A stretch of 6,609 bases of DNA from NCBI GenBank assembly GCA_029240775.1, contig JARDZQ010000106.1:1-6609 (forward strand). The letters are read 5' to 3'. This stretch comes from Rubrobacteraceae bacterium. Its GTDB lineage: Bacteria; Actinomycetota; Rubrobacteria; Rubrobacterales; Rubrobacteraceae. Position 1 is the first letter of the stretch, and every line of letters starts with the position of its first letter. The translations under genes and the position numbers were made by a program. Below, piece by piece: positions 6,261 through 6,609 of the stretch. The notes under the pieces were generated by a model that did no database searches, was not told the origin of the DNA, and was given only the letters and a program-made list of their open reading frames with translations.

Positions 6261-6285
6261 AACCCACCGGGCTTTTCGGTCGGTT
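6261..6285 (+). terminator. Candidate terminator hairpin after rluD
   Basis: AACCCACCG (6261-6269) pairs with CGGTCGGTT (6277-6285) around the loop GGCTTTT. This gives a 9-bp stem with one C-C mismatch, about 50 nt after the rluD stop. There is no T-tract afterwards, so it would be a non-canonical terminator, a type proposed for high-GC bacteria. Its position at the end of the gene run is the main support. Confidence 0.33.
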
Positions 6286-6320
6286 CCGGAACAGAGTCCT
6301 CGGAAGTCTGTCGAAAATAG

Positions 6321-6355
6321 CTCATTGGGGGGATTCGCCCCATCAGGGCGATGAG
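6321..6355. repeat. Bulged inverted repeat
   Basis: The outer arms CTCAT (6321-6325) and ATGAG (6351-6355) and the inner arms CGCCC (6336-6340) and GGGCG (6346-6350) stack into a 10-bp stem. It has a 5-nt loop and a 10-nt one-sided bulge containing GGGGGG. The right arm includes the ATG of the open plus-strand frame. Confidence 0.4.
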
Positions 6356-6521
6356 CACACTACATCCACAGCTACTTGCGAGGTGCAGCGTAATCGCCCG
6401 CCAAAACACAAGGTACAGGAGCAGGCAGAGTGAACGGCATCGCGCTACACAAGGCGATGTGAGTGGCCAGTGCGGGTTCTTGTGGCCAATCCTGCCCACG
6501 CGGATACCTCCTTTACCGTCA

Positions 6522-6577
6522 ATCGCACGGGCTATGAATCGGAACCGGTCGCGAACCGGGCTAACGGTGTGTGCGAT
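6522..6577. repeat. Nested inverted repeats
   Basis: ATCGCAC (6522-6528) and GTGCGAT (6571-6577) are perfect 7-bp inverted repeats. Between them lies a second perfect pair, CCGGT (6545-6549) and ACCGG (6555-6559), around the loop CGCGA. AACCGG also occurs twice directly. Function unknown. Confidence 0.4.
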
Positions 6578-6609
6578 GCGCTCCCTTCTACGACGGGGAA
6601 TCAGTGCTC

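Larger units (their letters stand above)
6211..6609. other. Region of about 400 bases without a recognised gene, lower GC
   Basis: GC falls to about 57%, against 65-70% in the genes before it. It contains several inverted repeats: 6219-6237, 6261-6285, 6283-6292, 6321-6355 and 6522-6577. A minus-strand frame is open from the window edge to 5933 (at least 225 codons) and includes a GTG at 6499 behind AAAGGAGG. A plus-strand frame with ATG at 6351 is open to the edge (86 codons). Neither translation is recognisable, and their codon use is unlike the cluster's. No tRNA, rRNA, riboswitch or transposase could be identified. It may be an intergenic regulatory stretch, a gene remnant or the end of a gene lying to the right. 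Confidence 0.6.

Noticed and set aside
6480..6508. Possible + strand promoter TTGTGG - 17 nt - GATACC
   Set aside because: Only three of six bases match in each hexamer, which is expected by chance.
6501..6515. GGATACCTCCTTT resembles the 3' end of 16S rRNA (GGATCACCTCCTTT)
   Set aside because: The upstream bases do not match the 16S 3' region at all; the similarity is explained by a Shine-Dalgarno-like sequence read on the minus strand or by chance.
6211..6609. tRNA, RNase P RNA, tmRNA, SRP RNA or riboswitch in the 3' region
   Set aside because: I looked for a T-loop, the RNase P and SRP core motifs, tmRNA ends, and cobalamin and T-box signatures; none was present.

Overview
The window is a compact, GC-rich stretch (roughly 65-70% GC in the genes) of a bacterial cell-division gene cluster, all on the + strand. 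It begins inside ftsZ and runs ftsZ - pgeF (yfiH) - yggS - sepF - proC - yggT - divIVA - yggU - an RluA-family pseudouridine synthase, then about 400 bases without a recognisable gene. SepF, DivIVA and a FtsZ ending in DIPAFLRRR, together with the high GC and the order ftsZ-yfiH-yggS-sepF-yggT-divIVA, point to a Gram-positive-type, probably actinobacterial chromosome. A deep branch such as Rubrobacter would fit, because proC and the yggU-rluD tail give a layout intermediate between actinobacteria and Firmicutes. The genus is inference, not proven.

Layout: positions 1-6210 are almost wall-to-wall coding. Junctions are either short overlaps (pgeF/yggS GTGA, proC/yggT ATGA, divIVA/yggU 8 nt) or gaps of 3-14 nt, so one long, translationally coupled transcript is likely. 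FtsZ forms the Z-ring, SepF ties it to the membrane, YggT is a small membrane protein linked to this cluster, and DivIVA marks curved membrane at poles and septa. PgeF, YggS, ProC, YggU and the pseudouridine synthase are housekeeping functions that commonly travel with these genes: peptidoglycan-precursor proofreading, PLP homeostasis, proline synthesis, unknown, and rRNA modification. Only sepF, yggT and divIVA start with ATG, and only sepF and divIVA have a clear Shine-Dalgarno. The enzymes use GTG or TTG without one.

Positions 6211-6609 are lower in GC (about 57%), hold several inverted repeats, and contain long open frames on both strands that I do not recognise. This stretch could be a terminator region followed by a degraded or unfamiliar gene.

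I see no CRISPR array, insertion sequence, tRNA, rRNA or defence system. The most interesting points are a DivIVA whose long acidic tail ends in a copy of the FtsZ C-terminal peptide (FLRRR), a PgeF that has lost one of its three metal-binding/catalytic residues (His to Ala), AT-rich codon patches that may hide internal promoters, and the unexplained 3' region.
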